Of a DNA stretch of 64,000 bases, positions 52,506 through 62,157 are shown one piece after another. The stretch is from NCBI GenBank assembly GCA_029863605.1, contig JAOTVB010000001.1:348187-412186 (forward strand), in the 5' to 3' direction. A program made the translations under genes and the position numbers. The stretch's first letter is position 1; the number at the start of each line of letters is the position of its first letter. The notes beneath the pieces were generated by a model. That model worked only from the letters and a program-made list of their open reading frames with translations, was not told the DNA's origin and did no database searches. Source of the DNA: Myxococcales bacterium. Its GTDB lineage: Bacteria; Myxococcota_A; Polyangia; Polyangiales; Houyiibacteriaceae.

Positions 52506-53213
52506 GTGGCGAAGCCCGATGTGATCAATGCGGACGAAATGGGGCATGCGCTCGGTCTCCTCGTGCATGACTTCCGCAATCCTGCTGCGACGATCAGTGC
52601 CAATGTCGACTTCCTCCAGGAAGTAGGTCTGTCGGACACCGACTCGGTCGAGGCTCTTCAGGACGTGAAGCTGGCCGTTGGGGAGTTACGTCGAGGACTC
52701 GATCTTCTCGCTTGGATCAGCCGCTGGTTCTCGGGACAAATTCCGCTCGAAGCCGCGAACGGTGATGTCGGTGTTTTCATTCGGCGACTGGAGCGCGAGG
52801 AAACACCGGCCCCCGTCACGGTCGAAATCGACGACAGCGGCCAGCTATACGCACAAGGGGCCCAAATCTCGGTTGAGGTCGTCGACTTGTTGCTCCACAA
52901 CACGCGCGCGAACGCACCGAACACCACCGCGACGGTTCGCGTCTACGAAGATAAGCATAGAGTCGTCATCGAGGTGCAGGACTCCGGCGAAGCCATCGCC
53001 CCGGAACTTCGTGCCAAAGCCTTTACGCTAGAAGGGCAGAAGGATCTCAAGGGGCGGCTCGATGGACGATACGGTCGTTTCGTCGGCTTGTTCGCCGCTG
53101 CGGTCGTTCTCGACGGCGTTGGCGGCTCGATCGAGGCAGACGGCGAGAAGGGTGCCGCGGTCTTCAGGATTCGGCTTCGTCAGGCTCGCCCGACGCGCCC
53201 GCCTTCGATTTGA
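52506..53213 (+). CDS. Soluble histidine kinase-like protein (HisKA plus HATPase)
   Basis: 235 residues, GTG start, no membrane segment or sensor domain. The dimerisation helix carries the phospho-acceptor His21 in LVHDFRNPAATI; the ATP-binding half has an N-box-like HNTRANAPNTT and G1-like VQDSGEAI, but the G2 lid is poorly conserved. It may be a partner of another sensor or a degenerate kinase. No response regulator is adjacent. Its 3' end overlaps the convergent rarA gene by 50 bases. Confidence 0.75.
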   Translation: MAKPDVINADEMGHALGLLVHDFRNPAATISANVDFLQEVGLSDTDSVEALQDVKLAVGELRRGLDLLAWISRWFSGQIPLEAANGDVGVFIRRLEREETPAPVTVEIDDSGQLYAQGAQISVEVVDLLLHNTRANAPNTTATVRVYEDKHRVVIEVQDSGEAIAPELRAKAFTLEGQKDLKGRLDGRYGRFVGLFAAAVVLDGVGGSIEADGEKGAAVFRIRLRQARPTRPPSI

Positions 53214-54513
53214 GGGGCCCTCGAAGCTCTTCGAGGCGCTGCCTAATGCGCGCTTCGAGACCAGCATCGTGCGGGCGATAGTAACGACGCCCGACGAGTC
53301 GGTCGGGCAAATAAGTTTCGCCTGGGCTGTGACCGCCTTCGTCGTGAGGGTAGCGGTAGCCCTCACCATATCCCCACGACTCCATCGCCTTGGTGGGGGC
53401 GTTCCGGAGCTTGAGCGGCACGGGCAGGGCGCCGAGCTCACGCACATCGACTTGGGCCGCCTTCCACGCCTGGTAAGAGGCGTTGCTCTTGGGCGCGCTA
53501 GAGAGATAGGTGCAGCATTGCGCCATCGCAAAGATCCCCTCGGGCGTTCCAAGTCTCCGAAACGCAGCGTCTGCGCTAACGGCGATCTCAAGCGCCCGCG
53601 GGTCTGCATTGCCGATGTCTTCACTCGCGAAGATCAGCATTCGCCGCAAGACGAACTGTGGGTCTTCACCAGCTTCCAGCATCCGCATCATCCAATAAAT
53701 CGCCGCGTCCGGATCGCTCCCGCGCATCGATTTGATGAACGCGCTGATCACGTTGTAGTGCTCTTCGCCGGACTTGTCGTAGAGGAGGGTTTGTGTCGCT
53801 AGCGCTTCTTGGACCATGGGTACCGTGACCCGCTCGACCCCCGCAGACTGCGCATAGTCACTCGCGAGCTCCAGGGCTGACAGGGCGCGTCGCGCGTCTC
53901 CGCGGGCGTTTTCCGCGATCGCCGCGATCGCATCGTCGTCGACTTGGTGGGGCACGTGCCCGACTCCGTGCTCGTCATCTTGCAGCGCGCGCTCCACCAG
54001 GGTTTGCAAGTGAACGGCTTCGAGCGGCTTCAGATCGAACACGCGCGTGCGCGATAAGAGAGCGGAGTTGACTGCGAAGGAAGGATTTTCGGTGGTCGCC
54101 CCGATGAGCGTCACGGTGCCGTTCTCCACGTGGGGCAGGAGGGCGTCCTGCTGCGCTTTGTTGAATCGGTGGATCTCGTCGATGAAGAGGATCGTCTTCT
54201 TCGCGTAGTAGTTCTTCTGCTCCTTCGCCGCTGCGATGATCTTCCGAAGCTCGGGCACCCCGCCTAGGACCGCGCTAAAGGGGACGAAGATCGAATTCGT
54301 TTCGTTTGCGATCACGTGCGCGAGGGACGTCTTACCGGTGCCGGGCGGCCCCCAGAGGATCATCGAGGGAATGCGGTCGGACCGAATCGCGCGAGCCAGG
54401 ATGTGCCCATCTCCGAGCAAATGTCTTTGACCCACGACGTCTTCCAGCCGCTTGGGACGCATTCGGTCTGCGAGGGGCGAGCTCGACTCCGCCTGGCGCT
54501 CAAAAAGGTCCAC
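53164..54513 (-). CDS. rarA: Replication-associated recombination protein A (MgsA family AAA+ ATPase)
   Basis: 449-residue AAA+ clamp-loader-like ATPase acting at stalled forks. Walker A is [12 protein letters not shown], Walker [12 protein letters not shown], sensor 1 GATTENPSF, with the Arg finger in [10 protein letters not shown] and sensor 2 [10 protein letters not shown]. The C-terminal half ([54 protein letters not shown]) is the family tetramerisation region. Usual length is about 440. It starts 15 bases from the mrp stop. Confidence 0.95.
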   Translation of the reverse strand: MDLFERQAESSSPLADRMRPKRLEDVVGQRHLLGDGHILARAIRSDRIPSMILWGPPGTGKTSLAHVIANETNSIFVPFSAVLGGVPELRKIIAAAKEQKNYYAKKTILFIDEIHRFNKAQQDALLPHVENGTVTLIGATTENPSFAVNSALLSRTRVFDLKPLEAVHLQTLVERALQDDEHGVGHVPHQVDDDAIAAIAENARGDARRALSALELASDYAQSAGVERVTVPMVQEALATQTLLYDKSGEEHYNVISAFIKSMRGSDPDAAIYWMMRMLEAGEDPQFVLRRMLIFASEDIGNADPRALEIAVSADAAFRRLGTPEGIFAMAQCCTYLSSAPKSNASYQAWKAAQVDVRELGALPVPLKLRNAPTKAMESWGYGEGYRYPHDEGGHSPGETYLPDRLVGRRYYRPHDAGLEARIRQRLEELRGPLKSKAGASGEPDEAES

Positions 54514-54528
54514 GCGAGTACTTATAGC

Positions 54529-55635
54529 TCACCGGAGGATTCGAAGTCTCTTGGGCCCTTCACCTTCGGGTGCGGCTTCGCCACCGCCACGTTCGAAGTG
54601 CTCACGGGCCACGCGCTCCGCCAGGGCGTCCGCGATGCTCGCAAACGCCTGGGCTGATGAAGAGGAGGGTGCCGCCTGGACGACCGGAGTTCCTCGGTCT
54701 CCCCATTCACGCACTTCAGGGTCGAGCGGCACCTGCCCGAACAACGGCGCCTCGGCAAACTCCGCGATCCGTTGACCGCCACCGCGTCCAAACAGCTCAT
54801 GGGTCACGCCGGCGCTATCGACGAAGTAGCTCATGTTCTCGACGACACCCAAGATGGGGACATTGAGCTTCTGACACATCGATACCGACTTGTAGACGTC
54901 CTGGATCGCGACCCCTTGAGGGGTCGTGACGATGATCGCGCCCGTGATGCGCAAGCGTTGCGCCAGAGTCAGCGCGACGTCTCCTGTCCCGGGCGGCAGG
55001 TCGAGGAGCAGGTAGTCTAGCCCGCCCCAATCGACGTCGTTTACGAACTGTTGGAGCGCGCCATGGAGCATCGGGCCACGCCAGACGACTGCCTGTTTGG
55101 GGTCCTCGAGCAGAAACCCGATGCTCATCAGCTTGATGCCGAACCGCTGGAGCGGTTGGATTCGCTTGCCGTCCTTCGATGTGGGGTGCCCTTCGATGCC
55201 AAGCATCGTCGGGATTGAGGGCCCATAGATATCCGCATCGAGCAGCCCGACCCTCGAGCCCAACCGCCGCAAGGAGAGGGCTAGGTTGGTGGCCACGGTG
55301 CTCTTGCCGACGCCACCCTTACCGCTCATCACCAGTATGACGTTGCGAACGTCGGGGATGGGGTCCGTGCTGGTCGTCTCGCGCGTCGGCACGTCGACAG
55401 TAAGCTCCAATTCGATGAATCCAACCTCGAGTGGCTCGAGTGCTTCATCCACTCGCTTCCGAATCGTGTTTCGAACTTCTTCGGCTGGAGAGCTCACCTT
55501 GATATTCACCCACACACGGCCATCTTCGACCCGAACATCAAGGAGCGTTCCCAGCTCGCCTAGGGGCCTTCGAAAGATTGGATCTTCGACTTGGTGAAGA
55601 GCGTTGGTGACTGCCTCAAGGGTGGGCGACCCCAT
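54529..55635 (-). CDS. Mrp/NBP35-type ATPase lacking the CxxC motif
   Basis: 368 residues: N-terminal DUF59/MIP18-like domain (about 1-85), then the ParA-like domain with MSGKGGVGKSTVATNLALSL, DADIYGPSIPTML, LLLDLPPGTGDVAL and ENMSYF. In Fe-S carrier Mrp proteins ENMSYF is followed by CxxC; here it is VDSAGVTHELFGRGGG with no Cys, so the bridging cluster ligands are absent. It may act in Fe-S assembly through other ligands or have another role. Upstream of rarA on the same strand. Confidence 0.9.
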   Translation of the reverse strand: MGSPTLEAVTNALHQVEDPIFRRPLGELGTLLDVRVEDGRVWVNIKVSSPAEEVRNTIRKRVDEALEPLEVGFIELELTVDVPTRETTSTDPIPDVRNVILVMSGKGGVGKSTVATNLALSLRRLGSRVGLLDADIYGPSIPTMLGIEGHPTSKDGKRIQPLQRFGIKLMSIGFLLEDPKQAVVWRGPMLHGALQQFVNDVDWGGLDYLLLDLPPGTGDVALTLAQRLRITGAIIVTTPQGVAIQDVYKSVSMCQKLNVPILGVVENMSYFVDSAGVTHELFGRGGGQRIAEFAEAPLFGQVPLDPEVREWGDRGTPVVQAAPSSSSAQAFASIADALAERVAREHFERGGGEAAPEGEGPKRLRILR

Positions 55636-55719
55636 GAAAACCTCCGAGTCCTGGAAACCAAAATCTACTAGGGCGGCGGTTTCGCCCCGTCAAGGTGGAC
55701 AAACTTCGGGTAGCCCGAC

Positions 55720-57051
55720 ATGGCCGGTTATCCTGCCGGGGTGTCGATTTGGGAGAAGCGGTGGGCCATTCCACTAACGATATTTGCTGCGTTTGCGGCT
55801 TTCTATTGTCTCACCTCTGGCGAGCGCCTGTTTTCGCCGTCCCCCAACAACCATTACGTGCATCTCGCGCAAGCGTGGCTCGACGGGCGTCTGGATCTCG
55901 GGGGGAGCCCTCCGGGGGCGAACGATTGGGCCTGCTTCGACCGCGATGAGCGGGCTGCATGCCCCCCAGGTAGCTTTTCGGTCACCGGCGATGATGCTGC
56001 GCGCTACCGCTGGTACGTCTCGTTTCCACCGCTGCCCGCGCTCCTCTTGTCGCCGCTCGTCGCGATCTTCGGGCTTGCCACTTGGGACCGCTTGTTCTGG
56101 GCGCTGTTCGCTGGCCTTACCCCCGCGTTCATGTTTTTGGTGCTGCGCTTGGTTCGCGAGTCCGGCCGGAGCGGGCGCACCGTGCGCGATGATCTGCTAG
56201 TCACGGCTTTGTTCGCGGTTGGGTCCGTGTACTTTTTCGTGGCCGTTCAAGGAAGCGTCTGGTTTGCCGCGCACCTCGTGGCAACCGCGGCGACCTGTCT
56301 CTATCTCCTGTTTTCGTTCGACGCGCGTCGGCCGGCGTCGGCCGGTCTGATGTTGGGTCTGGCGTTTCTCAGCCGACCAGCAACCCTCCTCCTCGCGCCA
56401 TTCTTCGTGCTCGAGGCAATTCGCGCTTCCGGGCGCCCGGGCGCAGAATCCTCCAGGCTTCCGAGGTCGCTCGGGCGGTTCGCGCTTCCGGCCGTGGTGT
56501 TGGTCCTCCTAGCGATGTGGCACAATTTCGCGCGGTTCTACGACCCATTCGAATTCGGCCATCGCTTCCTGCAGATTCGTTGGCGGCCGCGAATTGAAAC
56601 GTGGGGCCTGTTCGATCTTCACTACCTCGAGCGCAACCTGACCGTCTTCCTCGCGTCGTTGCCGTGGCTCTACACATCGAGCCCTTTCGTTCGAATCAGC
56701 AGGCACGGCCTCGCCTTGTGGTTCACTTCGCCGAACCTGTTGTGGAGCTTCTGGCCCAAGCGCTTCGACCGGACGATCGCCGCTCTCTGGGCAGCCGTGA
56801 TCCCGACAGCCATCTGCACGTTGCTCTACCAGAACACAGGCTGGGTTCAATTCGGCTATAGGTTCTCCCTCGACTATCTGCCTCTGGTGTTCGTGCTCAT
56901 CGCGCTCGGTAAGCGCCGCTTTGGCGTCGCTTTCGTGGCGTGCGCCGTGTTTTCGGTCGTCGTCAACACGTTCGGCGCCGTGACCTTTGATCGCCATCCG
57001 CAGTTCTACGATACCGATCCCTCTCAGCAGGTCATCTTCAAACCGGACTAA
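55720..57051 (+). CDS. Polytopic membrane protein of the glycosyltransferase (GT39/ArnT-like) type
   Basis: 443 residues with about ten hydrophobic segments. The N-terminal region after helix 1 contains NNHYVHLAQAWLDGRLDLGG, the DxD/ED-like lumenal loop seen in polyprenol-dependent mannosyltransferases, and later GYRFSLDYLPLVFVLIA. It likely uses a polyprenyl-phosphate sugar to glycosylate a protein or lipid. No clear donor or acceptor. GTG at 55741 is an alternative start. Overlaps the convergent TPR gene by 14 bases. Confidence 0.7.
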   Translation: MAGYPAGVSIWEKRWAIPLTIFAAFAAFYCLTSGERLFSPSPNNHYVHLAQAWLDGRLDLGGSPPGANDWACFDRDERAACPPGSFSVTGDDAARYRWYVSFPPLPALLLSPLVAIFGLATWDRLFWALFAGLTPAFMFLVLRLVRESGRSGRTVRDDLLVTALFAVGSVYFFVAVQGSVWFAAHLVATAATCLYLLFSFDARRPASAGLMLGLAFLSRPATLLLAPFFVLEAIRASGRPGAESSRLPRSLGRFALPAVVLVLLAMWHNFARFYDPFEFGHRFLQIRWRPRIETWGLFDLHYLERNLTVFLASLPWLYTSSPFVRISRHGLALWFTSPNLLWSFWPKRFDRTIAALWAAVIPTAICTLLYQNTGWVQFGYRFSLDYLPLVFVLIALGKRRFGVAFVACAVFSVVVNTFGAVTFDRHPQFYDTDPSQQVIFKPD

Positions 57052-57958
57052 CCCGCGGCGTCTCTTCGGCGTCGTCGATGAGCTCACGCGCGAGCGCGCT
57101 GGCGGGGCCATTTGGGTGGAGCGCGCGTTCAAGGCCTGCGCGGCCAGCAGCTCGATGGAGGGTCTTCAGCTCCTCCAGCGCGGCACCCCGTTGATTCTGA
57201 CCTGCCAGAATGTGTGCCCTGACGAGTCGATGAGACGCTTCAAGCGACGGGTTGTCCGAGGTGTCCTGCCCTCGGAGCTTGGCCCGGGCCGCTTCGGGCT
57301 GTCCCCGCACGGCGAGCAGGAGTGCCTCCATGGCGACCAACCAGACTTCGATCGACGGCTCCGCCGGTCTCGGAATGCGTTCGATCGCGTTTTCCGCCGC
57401 GCCGAGCTCGTCAAACTGTAGCTGACACGTAGCAAGCGCTTGGTTTCGGAGAACGGATTGGGAGGGCGTCAGGCTTTGCTCGTCGATGCTTGAAAGTCCT
57501 GCCCGCGCCTCCTCCCAAAGCGACGCTTGGGTCAATGGGCCCGTAGCCATGAGCACGAGAGCGATGTGCCGATCGGCATCGCTCTTTTTCACGCGATCCA
57601 GCAGTCGTCCTAGGGCTCGGAGCGCCGTGGCCTGTGCGTCTTCTTCGGCGAGTCGCTGGCACAAGACGGACAAGCCACGCACGTGTCGCATTCGGCGAGC
57701 CGAGCTCAACAACAGCACAAAGCCGCCCACCGCTCCAAAGCCCCCCGCCATCGTGTCGATCTGATCCGGTGTGAGCGTCGTTGCCCGAAGAAGAAAACCC
57801 ACCATCACGCCGATGAGCAGAACCGTCAATGCGGACCCCGTGAACGACACCAGGACGGTGCTGATCGACAACAGACCGAAGGGCACTCCCCAGACGAGCG
57901 CCCGCGCCATTGGCGCCAACAATCCCACCACAAGCGCTGCGATCAAGGTCGTGGTCAT
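57038..57958 (-). CDS. Membrane-anchored TPR-like protein
   Basis: 306 residues: three N-terminal hydrophobic segments (about 5-20, 25-50 and 70-85) and a helical C-terminal domain of TPR-like pairs (ALRNQALATCQLQFDELGAAE-type helices, described; also EVWLVAMEALLLAVRGQPEA). No catalytic motif. It follows the lytic transglycosylase gene with a 2-base gap, suggesting co-expression and possibly a scaffold role at the cell wall. I do not recognise the family. Confidence 0.7.
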   Translation of the reverse strand: MTTTLIAALVVGLLAPMARALVWGVPFGLLSISTVLVSFTGSALTVLLIGVMVGFLLRATTLTPDQIDTMAGGFGAVGGFVLLLSSARRMRHVRGLSVLCQRLAEEDAQATALRALGRLLDRVKKSDADRHIALVLMATGPLTQASLWEEARAGLSSIDEQSLTPSQSVLRNQALATCQLQFDELGAAENAIERIPRPAEPSIEVWLVAMEALLLAVRGQPEAARAKLRGQDTSDNPSLEASHRLVRAHILAGQNQRGAALEELKTLHRAAGRAGLERALHPNGPASALARELIDDAEETPRVSPV

Positions 57959-57960
57959 CG

Positions 57961-58614
57961 TCAGGGCGAGGTCTCGGAGCGATAGGCATAGTAGTGCTTC
58001 AGCACTCGGCGCACGTAACGCTGGGTTTCTTGGTAGGGTGGAATCCCCTCGTACTTATCGACCGCGGCTTCCCCGGCGTTGTACGCCGCAACCGTCAGGA
58101 TCAAGTCTCCCTTGAAACGATTCGCCAGAATGCGCAGGTACCGGGCGCCGCCGAGGACGTTCTGTCGGACATCAAATGGATCGGAAACCCCCATTGAACG
58201 CGCGGTCTTGGGCATGAGCTGCATCAGACCCATCGCCCCTGCACGACTGACCACGGTCGGATTGAAGTTGCTCTCCACATGCATGACCGCGCGGATGAAC
58301 GAGTGGGGGAGTTGGTAGAGTTGCGCGGCCTCGTTGATCAGGTGGTCGTACCGCGTTTGGCGCTCGGGATCTTTGACCCTCCTCTTGGCGGTCTGTCTCG
58401 TCGTGCTTGGCGACTTCTTCGCACTGGCTCTGGTTCTAGACTTCTTGCTAGCCCGGACGACAACCTTGCATCGGCCGCCGTGCTCTCGGACGTTCGTGTA
58501 GTGCTGCGTCCCATCGGCGCGCTTGCACCGATAAATATCGGCGCCCGCAGACGCGGCGGTGCCCAGCGCAAAGCTGGCCACAACTACCACGAATGGCAAT
58601 GGAAATCGCATCAT
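57961..58614 (-). CDS. Lytic transglycosylase with DUF4124-like N-terminal domain
   Basis: 217 residues, start MMRFPLPFVVVVASFALGTAASA (signal peptide). A short DUF4124-like region (IYRCKRADGTQHYTNV) and a basic linker precede a Slt/MltC-type domain: catalytic Glu in AVMHVESNFNP, GAMGLMQLMPKTA, and AAYNAGEAAVDKYEGIPPY. It cleaves peptidoglycan glycan strands to 1,6-anhydromuropeptides in the periplasm. Next gene on the strand is the TPR protein. Confidence 0.93.
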   Translation of the reverse strand: MMRFPLPFVVVVASFALGTAASAGADIYRCKRADGTQHYTNVREHGGRCKVVVRASKKSRTRASAKKSPSTTRQTAKRRVKDPERQTRYDHLINEAAQLYQLPHSFIRAVMHVESNFNPTVVSRAGAMGLMQLMPKTARSMGVSDPFDVRQNVLGGARYLRILANRFKGDLILTVAAYNAGEAAVDKYEGIPPYQETQRYVRRVLKHYYAYRSETSP

Positions 58615-58703
58615 CACCGAGTGTATCTCCCACCGCCAAGACGCGCCAAAACCAGCCTCCCGCGCTTGCACCCCGCTTTCTTAGCCTCATCATTAGCCCT
58701 TCT

Positions 58704-59654
58704 ATGTCGTCCCTGAACTTTTTCGAGGGCCCAGAGAAGAAGCTCGAGCTGGTCGTTACGCCGGATTCGGCGTCGCTGCGTTCCCTCGGGGACGACACTT
58801 GGCGAGAGGTCGTGGGCGCTGCTGGGGCAGATGTCATCTCCGTGATGCGCAACGACCACTGCGACGCCTATCTTCTCTCCGAGTCGAGCTTGTTCGTCTT
58901 CGATGATTACTGCGTGATGATTACGTGTGGTCTGACGACTTTGGTCGACTCGGTGGCGCAATTGTTCGAGAGCATTTCGGCGGATTCGATCGCATTCCTC
59001 ATCTATGAGAGAAAGAACGAGCATTTCCCGGAACGCCAGCCGGCGACGTTTCTCGAGGATGCAAGGCGTCTGAAGTCCATGATCCCGGGTCGCGCACTTC
59101 GGTTTGGCGATGAGCACGGGCATTACGTGCAGATGTTCCACACGACTCGTGCGTTCGTGCCTGAAACGAACGACCCGACCATCGAGATACTGATGCACGG
59201 CATCGACGAGCGCGTTGCAGCGCAGTTTACGACGGCAGAGGTATCGGAGGATCGTTCGTTGGCGGTTGCGCTCGGCATCGACAGCCTGCTTCAGGGTTTC
59301 GACACATCAGAACATGTCTTCGACCCAGCCGGTTATTCCCTCAACGCGCTTCGGGACCAGGAATACTACACACTCCACGTGACCCCCGAAGATTTGGGGA
59401 GCTACGCGAGCTTCGAGACGAATCGCGATTTCGGGACTGATCTAACCGGGTTTGTCGGGGCCATCGTCGAGCTTTTCCAACCTCGGGCCTTCGATGTCGT
59501 CGCCTTCTTGCCGGTGGGCGAGCCCAAGCTGAAGCTGGCCGGTTATCAGTTGGGGGACCACGTAGTACGAAGCCTTGGGGGCTATCGCGTGACTTATCTC
59601 CAGTACTACATTCCTCCGAGTGGGCCCCGCGCCCCTTACGAACTACCCCTGTAA
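58704..59654 (+). CDS. S-adenosylmethionine decarboxylase, eukaryotic type
   Basis: 316 residues, close to the human enzyme (334). Eukaryotic-type features are all visible: FEGPEKKLE with Glu8 and Glu11, the self-cleavage site SESSLFVF (Glu60|Ser61; Ser61 would become the pyruvoyl group), Cys75 in ITCG, FDPAGYSLNAL with Ser212, and LHVTPED with His225. Bacterial SpeD proteins are normally much shorter (about 120-260 residues) with a different site. It makes decarboxylated AdoMet for spermidine. No speE or speA is in the window. Start chosen at the conserved FFEG motif. Confidence 0.92.
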   Translation: MSSLNFFEGPEKKLELVVTPDSASLRSLGDDTWREVVGAAGADVISVMRNDHCDAYLLSESSLFVFDDYCVMITCGLTTLVDSVAQLFESISADSIAFLIYERKNEHFPERQPATFLEDARRLKSMIPGRALRFGDEHGHYVQMFHTTRAFVPETNDPTIEILMHGIDERVAAQFTTAEVSEDRSLAVALGIDSLLQGFDTSEHVFDPAGYSLNALRDQEYYTLHVTPEDLGSYASFETNRDFGTDLTGFVGAIVELFQPRAFDVVAFLPVGEPKLKLAGYQLGDHVVRSLGGYRVTYLQYYIPPSGPRAPYELPL

Positions 59655-59710
59655 TGCTCTGAGACGACGACATACAACACTTCCCTTTCCCCTGATAGAC
59701 TGCCCCGTTC

Positions 59711-61318
59711 ATGCGAACCGAATGTGACTATCTGGTGCTGGGTAGCGGTGTGGCAGGCTTGAGCTTTGCGCTCGAGGCGGCACTGCACAGCAAGGTCACG
59801 ATGGTGACAAAGCGCAGCAGAACCGACTCGGCGACAAATTGGGCGCAGGGTGGGATTGCGGCCGTTCTCGATCCCAGCGACTCGTTTGAAGCGCATGTCG
59901 AAGATACGCTCAACACGGGTGGTGGCCTCTCGCATCGGGAGGTCGTCGAAATGGTGGTTCGGGACGGCCCGGGTCGGATCCACGAGCTCATGACGCTTGG
60001 GGCTCAGTTCAGCCGCGACGAAGAGAGCAAGTCGCTCGATCTGACGCGCGAAGGTGGACACAGCGCACGCCGCGTCGTTCATGCTGGAGACATCACGGGT
60101 GAAGAGGTACAGCGGGTGCTCATCGAGGCCGCAGCTGCCGCACCCAATATCGAGATCTACGAAGATCACATGGCGATCGACCTCGTCCAAGCCCAGGGCC
60201 CAGGTGGTTCGTCTCGAGTCGTCGGCGCCTACGTCCTCGACGAGACGACTGGCGACGTCAAGACCTTCCTTGCGAAGGAGACCATCCTCGCAACCGGGGG
60301 TGCTGGGAAGGTCTATCTCTATACTTCTAACCCCGATGTCGCGACGGGCGACGGCGTGGCTATGGCATATCGTGCCGGCGCCGAGCTTGCCAACATGGAG
60401 TTCTTTCAGTTTCACCCGACGTGTCTCTATCACCCGAAGGCAAAGAGCTTCTTGATCAGTGAAGCGCTCCGCGGAGAGGGAGGAATCCTTCGGTCTCGTG
60501 ACGGCACGGCCTTCATGGTCACGCATCACGAGATGAAAGACCTCGCGCCTCGCGACATCGTTGCCCGCGCCATCGACTACGAGATGAAACGCACGGGCGA
60601 AGAGTGCGTTTATCTAGATATGACGCACAAGCCGGCGTCGTACCTGGTCGAGCGCTTCCCCAACATTCACGCGCGGTGCCTTCAGTACGGTGTCGACATG
60701 ACCCGTGCGCCGATCCCCGTCGTGCCTGCGGCGCACTACATGTGCGGTGGAGTCGTGGTCGATGACGAGGGGCATACGACGCTTCGCGGTCTGTGGGCAG
60801 TTGGCGAGGTGACCTGCACGGGCCTCCACGGCGCGAATCGACTCGCATCCAACTCGTTGCTCGAGGGGCTCGTCTACGGTCACCGTACCGCGATCGCTGC
60901 GTGCGCGAGGTCTTCTGACCTCAACGAAGCGTTCGAGGCGGTTCCAGACTGGGATGTGGGCCAGGCCGTACCTAGCGATGAAGCCGTCGTGGTCACCCAA
61001 AACTGGGACGAGCTTCGGCGCTTCATGTGGAACTATGTAGGGATCGTTCGCACCGATCGGCGATTACGTAGAGCGGCCCGCCGCATTGCAATGCTCCAGG
61101 AGGAGATCCGTGAGTACTACTGGGCCCACTTGGTAAATCGCGACATGTTGGAGCTCCGAAACATTGCCGACGTTGCAGAGCTGATCATCCGTTGCGCCGA
61201 GGCTCGCAAAGAGAGTCGTGGGCTACATTACAATCTCGACTACCCGCATGCGGGCGAAGAGTGGCGCGGCGACACGCGCATCGCAAAGGGCATGCCTCCT
61301 CGCATCACGCACGAGTAG
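59711..61318 (+). CDS. nadB: L-aspartate oxidase
   Basis: 535-residue FAD enzyme, first step of quinolinate and NAD synthesis (aspartate to iminoaspartate). FAD motif YLVLGSGVAGLSFALEAA is at the N-terminus; TNWAQGGIAAVL, TREGGHSARRVVHAGD, QFHPTCLYHPK and VVPAAHYMCGGVVVD are the succinate-dehydrogenase-like family motifs, and ANRLASNSLLEGLVYG is specific. nadA and nadC are not adjacent. Followed after 69 bases by a TPR protein gene; a weak hairpin (61351-61369) lies in the gap. Confidence 0.95.
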   Translation: MRTECDYLVLGSGVAGLSFALEAALHSKVTMVTKRSRTDSATNWAQGGIAAVLDPSDSFEAHVEDTLNTGGGLSHREVVEMVVRDGPGRIHELMTLGAQFSRDEESKSLDLTREGGHSARRVVHAGDITGEEVQRVLIEAAAAAPNIEIYEDHMAIDLVQAQGPGGSSRVVGAYVLDETTGDVKTFLAKETILATGGAGKVYLYTSNPDVATGDGVAMAYRAGAELANMEFFQFHPTCLYHPKAKSFLISEALRGEGGILRSRDGTAFMVTHHEMKDLAPRDIVARAIDYEMKRTGEECVYLDMTHKPASYLVERFPNIHARCLQYGVDMTRAPIPVVPAAHYMCGGVVVDDEGHTTLRGLWAVGEVTCTGLHGANRLASNSLLEGLVYGHRTAIAACARSSDLNEAFEAVPDWDVGQAVPSDEAVVVTQNWDELRRFMWNYVGIVRTDRRLRRAARRIAMLQEEIREYYWAHLVNRDMLELRNIADVAELIIRCAEARKESRGLHYNLDYPHAGEEWRGDTRIAKGMPPRITHE

Positions 61319-61386
61319 GCCTTCACCTTTTCTGACTGCTATCCTGGAGGAAAGCCCGTACTGGGCCTTCTTACTTGTGGGGAGAA

Positions 61387-62157
61387 ATGCGTTTCCTTCT
61401 TATCGTGGCGGTCATCGCCGCATCCTTAGTTTCGACGACCAGTCTGCATGCGCAGAGCTCTGCTTCGCGCGACGAGCGAATAGCGCAGGCAAAAACCGAG
61501 TTTGCCTCGGGCACCAGCGCCTATCAGAACGGCGATTTCGAGGCAGCGTTGGCGCACTTTCGCCAAGCTTACGAGCTCACGAAGAGCCCTGACTTGCTCT
61601 ACAACATCGCGACGGTCTCCGACCGAATGCGCCACGATGCCGAGGCCCTCGCGGCCTACGAGGGGTACATCGAGGCAAGGCCGAAGTCGCCCGATCGGGA
61701 GCATGTCGAGGGCCGGATCGAAGCTTTGCGCTCTGCAATTCGCGCTCAACAGCGGGCTGAGCTCGATGCTGAGATCGAGGCGCGCCGGGCCGCCATCGAA
61801 GCAGCGGCGAGGGTCAAAGCGGAAAGACCCCTGACGCGGCACGTCGGCCCGGGACCAGGTCCGTGGATCACGATCGGAGCAGGCGGTGCCTCGATGGTGA
61901 CGGGAGCGATCTTGGTCGGGCTTGGTCAACGCGATCAGAAGAACGTGTCGAGTGCGCCGGCTGGATCCAGCTTTGCCGAATATCAAGACATCGCAGACCG
62001 CGGGCCGCGCCGGACGAAAGTGGGCTTGGGACTTCTGGGCGTCGGAGCCGCCGGGGTCATCGGGGGTGTCATTTGGCAACTCACAGGAGGTCACGAGGAA
62101 GAGGTTCCCGAAGTCAGCATCGGGCCGACCGGTATCTCCGTCAGGGGGAAGTTCTGA
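61387..62157 (+). CDS. Exported TPR protein with C-terminal transmembrane hairpin
   Basis: 256 residues from MRFLLIVAVIAASLV (signal peptide, cleavage near LHAQ). One to two TPR units (GTSAYQNGDFEAALAHFRQA and AEALAAYEGYIEARP) are followed by an acidic/basic coiled segment (about 115-145) and two hydrophobic Gly-rich helices (WITIGAGGASMVTGAILVGL, VGLGLLGVGAAGVIGGVIW). This layout recurs in Myxococcota surface/periplasmic proteins of unknown role. Its TGA overlaps the next ATG (TGATG at 62157). GGGGAGA precedes the start. Confidence 0.85.
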   Translation: MRFLLIVAVIAASLVSTTSLHAQSSASRDERIAQAKTEFASGTSAYQNGDFEAALAHFRQAYELTKSPDLLYNIATVSDRMRHDAEALAAYEGYIEARPKSPDREHVEGRIEALRSAIRAQQRAELDAEIEARRAAIEAAARVKAERPLTRHVGPGPGPWITIGAGGASMVTGAILVGLGQRDQKNVSSAPAGSSFAEYQDIADRGPRRTKVGLGLLGVGAAGVIGGVIWQLTGGHEEEVPEVSIGPTGISVRGKF

